Part shown: piece after piece, positions 33,462 through 43,766 of the stretch
How positions within the stretch are numbered: position 1 is the first letter of the stretch
Layout: the number at the start of each line of letters is the position of its first letter
Assembly: GCA_001936135.1 (NCBI GenBank)
Contig: CP012812.1
Span: 1,674,001 to 1,738,000 of the forward strand
Length of the DNA stretch: 64,000 nt
DNA from: Saccharomycopsis fibuligera x Saccharomycopsis cf. fibuligera
Taxonomy: Eukaryota; Ascomycota; Saccharomycetes; Ascoideales; Saccharomycopsidaceae
Direction of reading: 5' to 3'
Translations under genes and position numbers: made by a program
The notes under the pieces: model-generated
Told to the model about the DNA's origin: nothing
Database searches by the model: none
Seen by the model: only the letters and a program-made list of their open reading frames with translations

Positions 33462-34339
33462 AAGATGAATGTCTATCGTGCTCCGACATGAATAAACTTG
33501 TAATCTTATACTTTGTCTAAGAACTTGTTTTAAGCCACCAAAAACCATTTTAATATTTGGGGCTCTAAATTACATAAAGAAATATCTATACTATACTTTC
33601 TCTATTACTCTTATTTCTACTTCTTCCTGTTTCTCCTTATTAATTTGTATTTAAGAAAAGACTCCACTTCCAGTACCTAATCGTATTTTCGTTTTGCCAA
33701 AGCCTCTTTTACTTTTGAGGCAGGTTAATTGAGATCTTAAGGAACAGCCAAAGTCCACTGATAGCCAGTAGTTACAGCCCGTTTCGCTGAAATTCTATGT
33801 CTATCGTAGCCATGGTTGAGTTGCACTATTCTGTAATAAAGTCTAAGATGTAGTATATTGTAGTGATATACCTTCTGCTAAGCAGTTGTACCCATTATTA
33901 TTACTGTGGGTGTCTGTCTGTGCATATGTATATGTCAATGTCAATGTCGCGGTGGGTGGGCAACGAGTGTCAAGGACAGTCGAAGGAAAAAATGCAGAAC
34001 AAAAACAAAAACAGAAAACAACGTCAAACACATTACCGCCAACCGCCTATCTTTGCTATTGCAACTCAATAACTGCTTGAACATATATCATATTAGACTC
34101 AATTACTAGCCTGCCTGCTAGATGTTGATAATGTCAACTCTCTTCTTGAGTCTTTCTTTGATATAACAACAGTGCACAAACCACATTGACAGGAAAATTA
34201 GAGCCACACCGCTACGCTAAGCAAAACGTACGTCATAACGGGACATAAAGGCAGCGTTGCAAACTGTTCACTATTCAGTATTGAAGTCATATCGTCACTA
34301 CAACACCTTTAAAATACTAATAAACAAAATATTATAATA
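33462..34339. other. intergenic VCX1 to the large ELMO-like gene
   Basis: 878 bp, probably 3' region of VCX1 and promoter of the next gene. Contains TGT/ATG-type short repeats (ATGTATATGTCAATGTCAA) near 33920-33945. No gene recognised. Confidence 0.45.
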
Positions 34340-37300
34340 ATGATAACCGTGGAGGCGCTCCAGGATATCTTGAGTGACTTGAACTCTATGGAATCTGCCT
34401 TCAATGGCTTTCTCAAGTCAAGAAGAAGACCAACCAAAGAGCATAAGTCATGGCAGTCTTCAGCAAATAATAATAAACAGCAAAAATATTTCTCCTTAGA
34501 CAGTTCCGATCATAATTGCAATCAAAATCAAAATCAAAATCAAAATCAAAATCAAAATCAAAATCAAAATCAAAATCAAAATCAAAATCAAAATCAAAAT
34601 CAAAATCAAAATCAAAATCAAAATCAAAATCAAAATCAAAATCAAAATCAAAATCAAAATCAAAATCAAAACAGTGGTAGCAGTGGCGGTGACCTACAGC
34701 CCGAAGACAAACTTAACGATAACAGTAAGATTCATATGGAGACTGCCGCCAGGAATGATTTACCGTTGACTCTATTAACCAAATACTGGCACTTTATCAA
34801 CGATTTGCTAGTATTGATTTCTAAAAACCTTGACTTGGTATTTGGTGATATTCCGTCGTTTGAACATCAGTACCAACATCAGCAACACCAACAACATCAA
34901 TATCAACATCAACGTCGAAATCAACATTCTCAGAACAATAAAGACGCTGAAAATCAAAAGCAGGCAGTGAGGAGATTTTGCAGGCAGAATCACTTAGTCG
35001 TTAAAATTCTTACCAGTTTTTATAAATTGCTTGATGAGCTTAGCAAAAATCTTGAAGACCGAGACAAATATTCTACAGTAAGGCGTCATTCAAATGATAA
35101 AACATCAAGTCTGTCAACTGCCTCGCCAGCTTCAACATTAACGTCGACATTAATGTCTACATCAGCGTCGACACCAGCACCCACATTATCATTACCCACG
35201 TCGGAAAGTGAGTATGTTCCGAGTATTGAATACAAAATGACAATATTTAGACTCATAAAAGCCGATAATTTTCAATTATTGCACAATTTACTTTTGATCT
35301 TCTTCAAAAATAACGCAGAGTTTAACAAAATAACCATAACTACCACTGAGTCCACTTCTAATAGCCATATTGCTTCTTCCAATTCAACACGTATGCGGCT
35401 GAATCATTACAATAGTAGCAATAGAGCGAGTGTGCACCGCAAATTGAATAAAAAAGTGTCTGGCCTGGAGCTCCGATCTAAATCTCCACTTTTTGCTCCT
35501 TCCGCAAATACTCATTCCTCTACCACTTCTTCCAGCTCTGAGAACAAATTAACTCTAGAAAATTTCAAACCATTGTATAATGATCTAAATATCGATATAT
35601 TAATCTTGAAAATCCTTGACCTATTGTTGCAAGAGAAATTGTTCCCCATTGATGATGTTCAATACCACAACAAAGCTCCCCACCAATTTTCTATTTTCAG
35701 CAATGTGTATAATTCGATGTATAAGGCTTTGTTCAAAGGAAGTAACGCAAAGAATTTGAAACTTGTGGACTTACTAATTTGGAAGATTGTGTATTGCCAT
35801 AAATTGATAACTCTAGATAGTGATAGTGATAATAATAATGAAACAACTCGCAATGAAGGTACAAAAAATCTAATTATTAACAATAATGGAACTAATACCA
35901 AAACACCAATAAAGGAACAAGATCCCAACAATTACCAAGACAATACTAGCGGTGCTATTAGGTCGAACATAGTGATACGAGGACTGCAATTAGGAAGAAA
36001 AGTAAACATACCACAATTGATGGACACAAATAATTACGAGAGTAAATCTACTGGTTCTGATAGACAAGAGCAAACAGAAGACCGCAAAAAAGCACTTACT
36101 CAGAAAATAGTTACAAAGCTGGGGAAAGGTATTGAAAACTCTATAGAAACGAAAACAAAATCTGCTCAAAAACCCATTATCCAAGTGTTAAACCATCAAC
36201 TGACGCTGCCCATACCACTGCCATTGGTGCTGCCATTGAGCCTATCATTCCAGCTGCCTTTACAGCAGCACCAGCAGATTCCAAATGAGTCGACATCATC
36301 AATCAGATATCTATGCGAGGAGTTTATCTCCGTGTGCCGCACCTTTGTTGCCTTACTTATCAAACAGTCTATCAATGATAGAAGTTATAAAGTTGGAGGG
36401 ATTGTATTAAATAAGCTTGCTTTCACAATCAGTAAATCCAAGACATTGGACGCCAACTATAAAATCGCCTACCAGAATTGTTTGATTGACCGATTAGCTG
36501 CGGATGTCTTTGCTGATGAACCATCTTCTGATGTATTTGGTACTAACAGAAACGAAGACCAGTGCACCTTAGATCAGAAAACCCCAATTTTCAGTCGCAA
36601 TCGAGACTCAAATCAGTGGCAAAGAAGCACCAATGCTACATTTGTTTCCACACTCTTAAAATTTAAAAATTATCTATCTTCCAAACTTATTGACTTTGAA
36701 AAGTTTGATGACATAAACAAGTTTGATTATTTGGCCAGTATAAAACATTTGTACTCAGAAAATGATAACAGCTTGATTGATAAACTTATAGTTTTAATGC
36801 AAAAAGTATTTGCAATGTTCCAGCTCAATAACACTGTCGATGCGGAAATACATATAAACTACTATGATTTGATAAGCGATGAGAGAGCTACGAAACAGAA
36901 GCAAATTATGAAACTAAACAAATTAGTAAGTTTGGCTTTTGGTATCAAGTTTCATCTGGAAAATATAAGTGAGCCAAATTCAGTGGATTCTTCTCTGCTA
37001 AATGATGGGGAAAGTTTTGGAAATGGCAACGTATTGATTGACCACTTGTTTGTCAATTATACCTGGCAGGAACTCATGGACGCTATTCTGTTTATTGAAA
37101 TCTTGACAGCTTCTGGAAAACGAGACACAGAAAGCTTTTGCCAAACTATTCATGATCAGCTATTCGAGTTGAAGAAAGCACTGATTGTGGATTTGCTCTT
37201 GTGGAAGAAAAGTCAGAGCGATGGTATTGAAGAGAAGCAGCCTCATCGCAACACAGAAGAATTTGAGCATAGTGCTAACATCCATATGACGAGAAAAATA

Positions 37301-39241
37301 GAAGAGAAACCTGTTGATTTTTTCGAAATTGATGAAGCGAGTAACTTCTCATCAAATACGACCAGCTTGTTCTCTTCTAAACAATTAGTTAGAAAAGTAA
37401 AAAGCAAGGAGACACTTGCAGCGCTCTCTGCCTCACATCTTTCAAAACGCTCACTACGCCCGATGCGCTCTTTGCCTAACTTGGCAATTAGTGCCCATAA
37501 TTCCAACACCCCAGCAGAAACTCCTGTCAATACGGATAGCCGATACAAGTACAATCTTGATGATGTCTTCCAGAGCACTGTGAACACCACTGTTCTCCCC
37601 GTGCTCCAAGTGGCTATGCTCATCTCTAAGTTTCTTAACCAGGATATTTTCAGTTTAGCTGATCCAAAAGAAAATGACTTCTTCTATTGTGCCATATACG
37701 TTCATTACAATGAGCTATTTCAAGTATTTTTCATTCTTTTCATCCGGTACTGGGTCGCTGCTGGTGCCACAAGTGACAAAGATGACGTTTCGTTAATTAT
37801 GAAGTTCATTGAAAGCGCATTTGCAATAACCTTACGCAAAGTGCAGGCTTTCTTTAGGGCCATTAAAGCTATCAAGTCTTCCTCAAGTGTTTCTTTTGTT
37901 TCACTGAGAAAATATTTCAAAATATTTAGTACAGAAATTTTACGAATCCCGTTTGATGAAGCCCAAAAAATTGAAGTAACGAAGATCAAAAATCACCAAA
38001 ACGGCAGCCGTTATTTCAACGAAAAACTTGCTAGAAAACTCAGAAGTTTCGTATGTGAAACTAAAGTATTAAATTTGTTGTCCGGTGATTGGGTGCGTGA
38101 CGTCGAAAACCCCGAGATACACTATTTTATAATTTTGTCGCCCAATCAGCAATATTTGCTATTCAGAAAATTTCGAAAGATTGCTAAAACCGAAAACGCT
38201 GACGTTTTATTCAACGACTTACGAAGTATACCAGCAGGGAGCAGTGCTGCAGCTTTGTTAAAAAACTCGGATAAAAAACGATCGAGCGTGGCGTCTTCTG
38301 TTTCTGTATGGAGCAATCATGGAGTTGAACAGGATCAAAATTACCAAGACATTGAAACTGTCACTGAAAGTGATCTTTATTCATCAGTAAAGCCGACTAT
38401 GCTTGATCAAACAATCATTAAGAAATGCTCTCGGATTTCTGTCGGTGAATTGCAGTCAGTGGATATCGCGCCTTTCCACAACAATAATAGTGATCACAGT
38501 AACATCAAAAGCCAGTTAATACTAAAGCTTCATAGCAAGCTCCAAAATTCACGGTCAAGAAGCATTAGTAAGCTTGTTATATGGGATAAACAGGGCAAAA
38601 TTGCTTTACAATTTTTATGTGACTTGGAGGAAAAGTCGGCAACCTGGCATGATGGTTTAAACTTATTGATAAGGAGCTACACTTACGCAAGGAGTTCCAA
38701 TGCTAAAAGGCTAAGCTTTCTCAGCCCAATTGAGGCTGGTGGTGACTTTATTAATGAGACGGCGGTAGAAAATGATGAAGATGAGCCGCCTTTCGATGAA
38801 GAATTTATTAACTGTCTTAGCTCCACTACGAAACAACATTTGACTATGTTATATCGTGTACGAAAATCAGTTCAATATTGCTCTTTAAATAGACTTTCTC
38901 GGTGCTCAATTCTACAGGACCCACGAAATGGCCAGGAACAAATGAATGAAACTTTTTTTGAAGATGATAACTCCATTGCTGCGGACACAGTTATGGCAAA
39001 GCATCACGAAAGCTTCAGGGACGCAGGAGCCCAATTATGCGGTCAATATGCTGAGGCCAATCCAGATGCTCATGTTGATAATGGACAAGAAATAGATTAT
39101 TTACATGCTGCGAGTGATGATATTCAAGAGCAATGCCGACAGGCGGGTGGTGGCAAAAGATTGCTAAATTTTGACAATGATGCTGATCTATATAATCGAG
39201 AAACCTTGCTCAACCTCACAAATGGATTTTATTATGCTTAG
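34340..39241 (+). CDS. second, very large ELMO/Lmo1-like protein
   Basis: 1633-residue frame without a stop. The N-terminal part contains a perfect Asn-Gln dipeptide array (about residues 61-110), a His/Gln-rich segment and many Ser/Thr/Asn linkers between helical segments. The C-terminal quarter is clearly related to the LMO1 protein at 29198-31774. DWVRDVENP near residue 1250 parallels SWFYAEDP; YFIILSPNQQYLLFRKF parallels YYVCLSPNRQYILFKEF; TWHDGLNLLI near 1436 parallels IWCDGLKLIL; TKQHLTMLYRVRKSVQYCS parallels TKQQIEKLFDVRRAVQF. The last residues (LTNGFYYA versus SASDGYYYD) also correspond. I infer an ancient local duplication of an ELMO gene, now highly diverged. Whether it still binds a Dck1-like partner is unknown. 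Confidence 0.8.
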   Translation: MITVEALQDILSDLNSMESAFNGFLKSRRRPTKEHKSWQSSANNNKQQKYFSLDSSDHNCNQNQNQNQNQNQNQNQNQNQNQNQNQNQNQNQNQNQNQNQNQNQNQNQNQNSGSSGGDLQPEDKLNDNSKIHMETAARNDLPLTLLTKYWHFINDLLVLISKNLDLVFGDIPSFEHQYQHQQHQQHQYQHQRRNQHSQNNKDAENQKQAVRRFCRQNHLVVKILTSFYKLLDELSKNLEDRDKYSTVRRHSNDKTSSLSTASPASTLTSTLMSTSASTPAPTLSLPTSESEYVPSIEYKMTIFRLIKADNFQLLHNLLLIFFKNNAEFNKITITTTESTSNSHIASSNSTRMRLNHYNSSNRASVHRKLNKKVSGLELRSKSPLFAPSANTHSSTTSSSSENKLTLENFKPLYNDLNIDILILKILDLLLQEKLFPIDDVQYHNKAPHQFSIFSNVYNSMYKALFKGSNAKNLKLVDLLIWKIVYCHKLITLDSDSDNNNETTRNEGTKNLIINNNGTNTKTPIKEQDPNNYQDNTSGAIRSNIVIRGLQLGRKVNIPQLMDTNNYESKSTGSDRQEQTEDRKKALTQKIVTKLGKGIENSIETKTKSAQKPIIQVLNHQLTLPIPLPLVLPLSLSFQLPLQQHQQIPNESTSSIRYLCEEFISVCRTFVALLIKQSINDRSYKVGGIVLNKLAFTISKSKTLDANYKIAYQNCLIDRLAADVFADEPSSDVFGTNRNEDQCTLDQKTPIFSRNRDSNQWQRSTNATFVSTLLKFKNYLSSKLIDFEKFDDINKFDYLASIKHLYSENDNSLIDKLIVLMQKVFAMFQLNNTVDAEIHINYYDLISDERATKQKQIMKLNKLVSLAFGIKFHLENISEPNSVDSSLLNDGESFGNGNVLIDHLFVNYTWQELMDAILFIEILTASGKRDTESFCQTIHDQLFELKKALIVDLLLWKKSQSDGIEEKQPHRNTEEFEHSANIHMTRKIEEKPVDFFEIDEASNFSSNTTSLFSSKQLVRKVKSKETLAALSASHLSKRSLRPMRSLPNLAISAHNSNTPAETPVNTDSRYKYNLDDVFQSTVNTTVLPVLQVAMLISKFLNQDIFSLADPKENDFFYCAIYVHYNELFQVFFILFIRYWVAAGATSDKDDVSLIMKFIESAFAITLRKVQAFFRAIKAIKSSSSVSFVSLRKYFKIFSTEILRIPFDEAQKIEVTKIKNHQNGSRYFNEKLARKLRSFVCETKVLNLLSGDWVRDVENPEIHYFIILSPNQQYLLFRKFRKIAKTENADVLFNDLRSIPAGSSAAALLKNSDKKRSSVASSVSVWSNHGVEQDQNYQDIETVTESDLYSSVKPTMLDQTIIKKCSRISVGELQSVDIAPFHNNNSDHSNIKSQLILKLHSKLQNSRSRSISKLVIWDKQGKIALQFLCDLEEKSATWHDGLNLLIRSYTYARSSNAKRLSFLSPIEAGGDFINETAVENDEDEPPFDEEFINCLSSTTKQHLTMLYRVRKSVQYCSLNRLSRCSILQDPRNGQEQMNETFFEDDNSIAADTVMAKHHESFRDAGAQLCGQYAEANPDAHVDNGQEIDYLHAASDDIQEQCRQAGGGKRLLNFDNDADLYNRETLLNLTNGFYYA
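34520..34669 (+). repeat. perfect AATCAA microsatellite (25 units), codes Asn-Gln
   Basis: 25 uninterrupted copies of the hexamer AATCAA, in frame within the ELMO-like gene, giving 25 Asn-Gln dipeptides. Perfect at the nucleotide level, so recently expanded and probably length-variable. Confidence 0.98.
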
Positions 39242-40362
39242 TTTATAGTGTTTACATAGTATAAATTGCTCAATATTTTCAGCAAGGGTCGCATCACAGG
39301 GATATTCCACGATACATTGTCGTAGCTTCAAGTAGGTAGGCAACTTGCATAGTATAATAAAAAAAAAGGGGCAGCCAAATCCCTAAGGTCAGACAAAAGT
39401 AACGAATGACTAGAGCAGACATGGCTATACACATACAGACCTTTAGGCGTATATATACCCAATGCGCCTTTCTGTTGAAATATAAGCTGGGAAGATGATC
39501 CGGTCTTTTGGTACCTGTGTCTATATCACCGACCTTTACTCGTGTGATACATATGCTCAGCAGGCACGGAACAACCGTACATCTCGCATCGGTGTATGGA
39601 TGTTATTAATGCACTCCTCTGCATTTGCTTTCAATAAACACATATCTGTGCAGTGACATGCAGGCACCTTAAAGGGAGTGCTAACAAGACAATTTGACGA
39701 TTAACTGCTCTGGTTCCCATTGGTAACTACGCATGGTTGTTGCTTGCGACTATTGGCTAGAATCCACGAATTAACATTCTATTAAGTGTCTTGCAGCGTG
39801 TTCTTTTATCGGCCACCAATTTTATGTTGAATAGCAGTCTGCCAGTCTCATTGTCCACATTAATATTTGCTTTTCAGGCAATTCAGCCTACTTCATCGTT
39901 AAAACTATTTGATAGAAACTTTAAAACTGAACACTTGTCTTACTATTAAACATGAGAAAGTTCTGGAGAAACGAAAAACTACAAAGGGATACTCCTGGAA
40001 CAAGAAAAAGCTCTATCAAACATAAAGGTCATGCTCCTAGCCAGCGACCTCCTAAGGAGACGCCTAAAAACCTAATAAAAATTCTTTCACGTAAAAGATT
40101 GATTCATCAGTCGTATACAGTTGATAAAAAATATAAACTTATAAACCTATCTATATACTATATATAGTATAAATCAGCTGTTATTATATAGGCGAAACTT
40201 ACATAAGTGGAAACGCCGTTAGTGTGAGCGGACAAGTTAGTACTTCTGTTGAAGTTGAAATAAAGATAGACAATATTTTTGTTTATCATGCCTGTATTTG
40301 AACTTATTTTGTGGTTGATTTTGACAGGTAAAAAAATTGCCACTTGAATAAGTGGGAGTGAA
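39242..40362. other. intergenic between ELMO-like gene and tRNA-Glu
   Basis: About 1.1 kb. No protein gene is convincing; a 71-codon basic frame at 39952-40167 lacks recognisable features. An AT-rich segment at about 40125-40180 (CTATATACTATATATAGTATA type) recurs in inverted orientation at about 47118-47172. A T-run for pol III termination on the minus strand lies at 40331-40337. Confidence 0.45.
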
Positions 40363-40434
40363 TTCCGATACCGGGAGTCGAACCCGGGTTTGCTCGGTGA
40401 AAGCGAACCGTGCTAGCCGTTACACTATATCGGA
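40363..40434 (-). tRNA. tRNA-Glu (anticodon UUC)
   Basis: 72 nt on the minus strand starting TCCGATATAGTG and ending ATCGGA plus discriminator A. The acceptor stem pairs seven bases. The B-box is GGTTCGACTCC; the anticodon loop CTTTCAC has TTC at positions 34-36 with a good five-pair stem. No intron. A run of seven T lies shortly downstream. Sequence is close to S. cerevisiae tRNA-Glu(UUC). Confidence 0.96.
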
Positions 40435-40439
40435 CGATT

Positions 40440-40706
40440 ACGGTTTCTGTTGCCAACATTTTCCTTTATTGTATTCACAGTCCTGATCAGTCTGTGAAAG
40501 AAGCCTTCGACTTCAAGTCCCGGAACGGTAGTGCACAAGTGCGCGAGAAGAAAGATAAACTACTATTCTCAAACCAGTTGGCACGTCTCAAGCAAGTCAC
40601 TAATAAAGAGTGTCAAACATTCTGGCAAATGCTAAACAAACAAACGTTCAAACACCCTGGCTGCTTCGAGAATATACACACATTCCACCTCGTAGTCGAG
40701 AAGTTC
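40440..40706 (+). mobile_element. LINE fragment, left part (non-LTR retrotransposon ORF2 C-terminal region)
   Basis: An open frame with NKECQTFWQMLNKQ and similar sequence, running to the copia C insertion at 40706. The same frame resumes at the far side of that element after the 5-bp target duplication AGTTC. It is the upstream part of the C-terminal region of a LINE reverse transcriptase protein. The left edge lies within a few bases of the 5' end of the tRNA-Glu gene, so the copy is heavily 5'-truncated, as is usual for LINEs; the exact edge is uncertain. Confidence 0.65.
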
Positions 40707-41112
40707 TGTTGGATTTATACCAATTAACATCTTTCATACCGTTCATTTGGTATAATCTCCTTTTTGGTAAACTGCCTTTTGCGGCCGAGAACATTTGGGC
40801 GCACGCATAGTTGCTAAGGAGAACAACATCAAAGATGTGATGAAGAATTTTACATCACCTGAGCATTATGGGTGAGGAATGAAATTATTTATATATAGTC
40901 TGAAAGACAGAATGTTTTTATTTATTGATATAGTTTATAATAAAAACCAAGGAATATAAGTCCAATTTCATTACTAACTAAGTTACATCGAAAAACTAGT
41001 ATATCAGTAAGTGGCTATCCTTCACTACTAGAAGAGAGACTGATCTAACCAGTGCTGCTCAGAGGAGACAACCTCAGGTGTGGGTAGCAGATCTAGTCAC
41101 TATACTCTGACA
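40707..41112 (+). repeat. 5' LTR of copia C
   Basis: 406 bp, TG...CA termini (TGTTGGATTT to CTCTGACA). Matches the 3' LTR nearly base for base. Confidence 0.95.
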
Positions 41113-41411
41113 TGGCGTTACAGACAGGATGCGGTGGTTATTAAATTAACCATCCTTCCAATGGCTGAATCTAGTTACATACTAGACACAGTAACTTCCT
41201 GACGTTTTATTACCCGTGGTTACATACTTGAATGATGTTAGTTGATAGTCATACTTGCTACGGCAACACAGGATAAGATATCGGCCAAGAAACAATTTGA
41301 CACAAATTGGAAGCACAATGAAATATTAACAGAATAATAGCTATAAACCACGAAAGTAAAAACAAAAGCTCAAACGATGTTAAAGAGGAAAACGTCCCAA
41401 AACTCCAAGAG

Positions 41412-42266
41412 TTGATTGCTGGTATTAACAATCTATCTCTATCCAAAGACACTACTGCAAAAACGGCCACGGAACTTTACGAGATTCAAGACCGTATATC
41501 CAAATCTATTCCACAATTGAGCGCGTTGAAAAATTCAAACGCAAACTTCATCAATTATTATAATGCATTGAAGCATAGATTATCTGAGAGAGGGTACAAG
41601 AATTTTGTTACTTGCTTCGAAAAAGGCATCATAGAGACGCAAGACGAAGAAACGGAATTAATTGTTGAAAGTGTTATCAGAAACACTACTGATACATCTC
41701 TTGCGCACATTTCACAGGTCAACAATAACAGACCCGACGAATACAAGAAATCATCAATGCAAATTTTAGCGATGTTGCGTGAAAACTGTTTGGACCTTAT
41801 TCTTACCGAGGAGGCAGCTAAGGCAAAGTTTGCCGCGCTAAAGTTAGGCAACCAAAAGGGTGACCTCATTCGGTACATTAACCAAGTTTTCATTGTAATG
41901 GATTCACTCAAATGGAACAATATTAGATTGGAAGAAAATGTGATTGCAGGTACTTTGTTTTTAAACCTTGATGAAAACTATAGTGAGTTCTCTGATGACA
42001 TCAATCGTCGAGCAGCTAACGATGAAACCTATGATCCCTACAAACTATTTGATTCTATAGGAGATTATGAGGACAAATTAGGAAGATATCATAAAGGAAT
42101 CATCATAAAAGCTGCATTTATGAAAGATCGATCAGTTGGGACCTACAATAAAGCATATAGATCAAGAACGTATAATCACGGAAAAACTGAGAAAATATAT
42201 CAGGAATCCGAAGCCCACAACACAACATCCGATGGGAATTATCAAGCGAGGCACTCGCACAATTAA
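41412..42266 (+). CDS. copia C gag region (fossil)
   Basis: Open frame of about 285 codons, helical, charged, with a basic Tyr/Arg-rich end; occupies the gag position. No zinc knuckle is evident. It overlaps the next frame, as in Ty1-like elements that use programmed +1 frameshifting. Confidence 0.7.
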   Translation: MIAGINNLSLSKDTTAKTATELYEIQDRISKSIPQLSALKNSNANFINYYNALKHRLSERGYKNFVTCFEKGIIETQDEETELIVESVIRNTTDTSLAHISQVNNNRPDEYKKSSMQILAMLRENCLDLILTEEAAKAKFAALKLGNQKGDLIRYINQVFIVMDSLKWNNIRLEENVIAGTLFLNLDENYSEFSDDINRRAANDETYDPYKLFDSIGDYEDKLGRYHKGIIIKAAFMKDRSVGTYNKAYRSRTYNHGKTEKIYQESEAHNTTSDGNYQARHSHN

Positions 42267-43761
42267 TTCAATCATAGCCAACGATACACTTATCCTTATC
42301 GACGGAGGAAGCCAGGCTACCCTCACCAATGATTTATCACATATAGGGAACTACACGAATTATGATGAGAATTACTACGCCAACGTAGCCCTAACCACAT
42401 TAGATGGTAACATCAAAATTCTAGGTCATGGCAAAATGAGATTGCGCATAGGAGACTCTTTGATTGAGCTTGACTGCTACTATGCTCCCTCAGCACCATA
42501 TGCTATTATAAATGAAAGCTCATTAATACAGAAACAGGACAGTTTCGGTGTTAAAGTAATAGAAGTTCAAGGTAAAGAGAAAATTGTAAACGTCCTAAAA
42601 CATGGTCATTATAATCTTGAAATTGAGGTAATAGACGACCTTACATGGCTCAGTGGAAAGTATATTATTAAGAATAAAGTGAGATTAATAGCATCAGTCG
42701 CTAGTAGTCTTCATAGCATCCTAGGACACGTTAACAATAACTCATTAAAATTATCCATCAAACACAATACAATTATAGCAGATCCAACAAAGATTGCATC
42801 ACTAAATAAAATGGAAGATTGCTATGAGTGTGCTATTGCGAAGGGAAAGAAACATGCTGCTGTCCCAAACTCGAGGCAAGTGTACATGAAGAAAAATCCA
42901 TTTGAAAACATAGTTTCGGATGTTTGCGAACTAGGTACGAAAATTAATGACACACCAAATTATTTTGTCACTTTTCGCGACCAGTACACCGGCTACACTA
43001 AAGTCTTCACCATGCACAAAAAGAATGAGGTAAAGGACAAGTTATTTCACTATATTCGATGGGTAAAAAATCAATTCTCTGAACGCGGATACCGTGTGAA
43101 AAGTCTCTTTACTGATAGGGGGACCGAATATCTAAACTGCGAGGTCACGGACATATTGAGTGAAGCCGGAATTGAATCACACACCACAAGCGGATACACT
43201 CCAGCATCCAACGGAATGTCGGAGCGCCTCAATCAGACGCTATTAAGTGACGCGAGAACAATAGTTCGCAGTGGCAAATTGGAATTCAAATTCTGGCCAG
43301 AAGCAATACTTTACGTTACAACCATTCGAAATCAGGTTTATAATACAAAGTTAAAAACATCCGCAGCTAAACTAATAGGACTAGAACCACTTGATGCTAG
43401 GCGACTACGTATATTCGGGGAAATTGTGAGTGCTCACATCCCACCAAACGAAGGAAAACTTGCAACCAGAAGCCACATAGGAATCTATTTGGGACATGAT
43501 GAACAAACATACGGAGTAACAACCTTCATTCCAGTCCCACTGATGAAAAAGCGATTCTTCGAATACACTCGTCATGTTCGTTTCTTTAGACAAAGTATCC
43601 CCTACCCAGATTACATAAATCTCAAATTAAGTGGTGGAAAACTCGACAACATGGCATTTGAAAATGACACTCCGTATGACTTTTCTGTTGAAGATCACAA
43701 CGAGATAAACACAAGGGGGAAGAGGATGTCGAGGAGATATACGATTCTGGAAATGATGTAG
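42136..43761 (+). CDS. copia C protease-integrase region (fossil)
   Basis: Contains a protease-like DGGSQATL, an integrase zinc module (HSILGHVNNNSL then CYECAIAKGKKH) and an integrase core with IVSDVCELG, FTDRGTEYLNCE and GYTPASNGMSERLNQT. Typical copia order. Confidence 0.85.
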   Translation: MGPTIKHIDQERIITEKLRKYIRNPKPTTQHPMGIIKRGTRTINSIIANDTLILIDGGSQATLTNDLSHIGNYTNYDENYYANVALTTLDGNIKILGHGKMRLRIGDSLIELDCYYAPSAPYAIINESSLIQKQDSFGVKVIEVQGKEKIVNVLKHGHYNLEIEVIDDLTWLSGKYIIKNKVRLIASVASSLHSILGHVNNNSLKLSIKHNTIIADPTKIASLNKMEDCYECAIAKGKKHAAVPNSRQVYMKKNPFENIVSDVCELGTKINDTPNYFVTFRDQYTGYTKVFTMHKKNEVKDKLFHYIRWVKNQFSERGYRVKSLFTDRGTEYLNCEVTDILSEAGIESHTTSGYTPASNGMSERLNQTLLSDARTIVRSGKLEFKFWPEAILYVTTIRNQVYNTKLKTSAAKLIGLEPLDARRLRIFGEIVSAHIPPNEGKLATRSHIGIYLGHDEQTYGVTTFIPVPLMKKRFFEYTRHVRFFRQSIPYPDYINLKLSGGKLDNMAFENDTPYDFSVEDHNEINTRGKRMSRRYTILEMM

Positions 43762-43766
43762 AAAGT

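Noticed and set aside
39952-40167. 71-codon basic ORF left of tRNA-Glu
   Set aside because: No motif, ends in the AT-rich repeat, and lies in a tRNA/transposon-flanking region.
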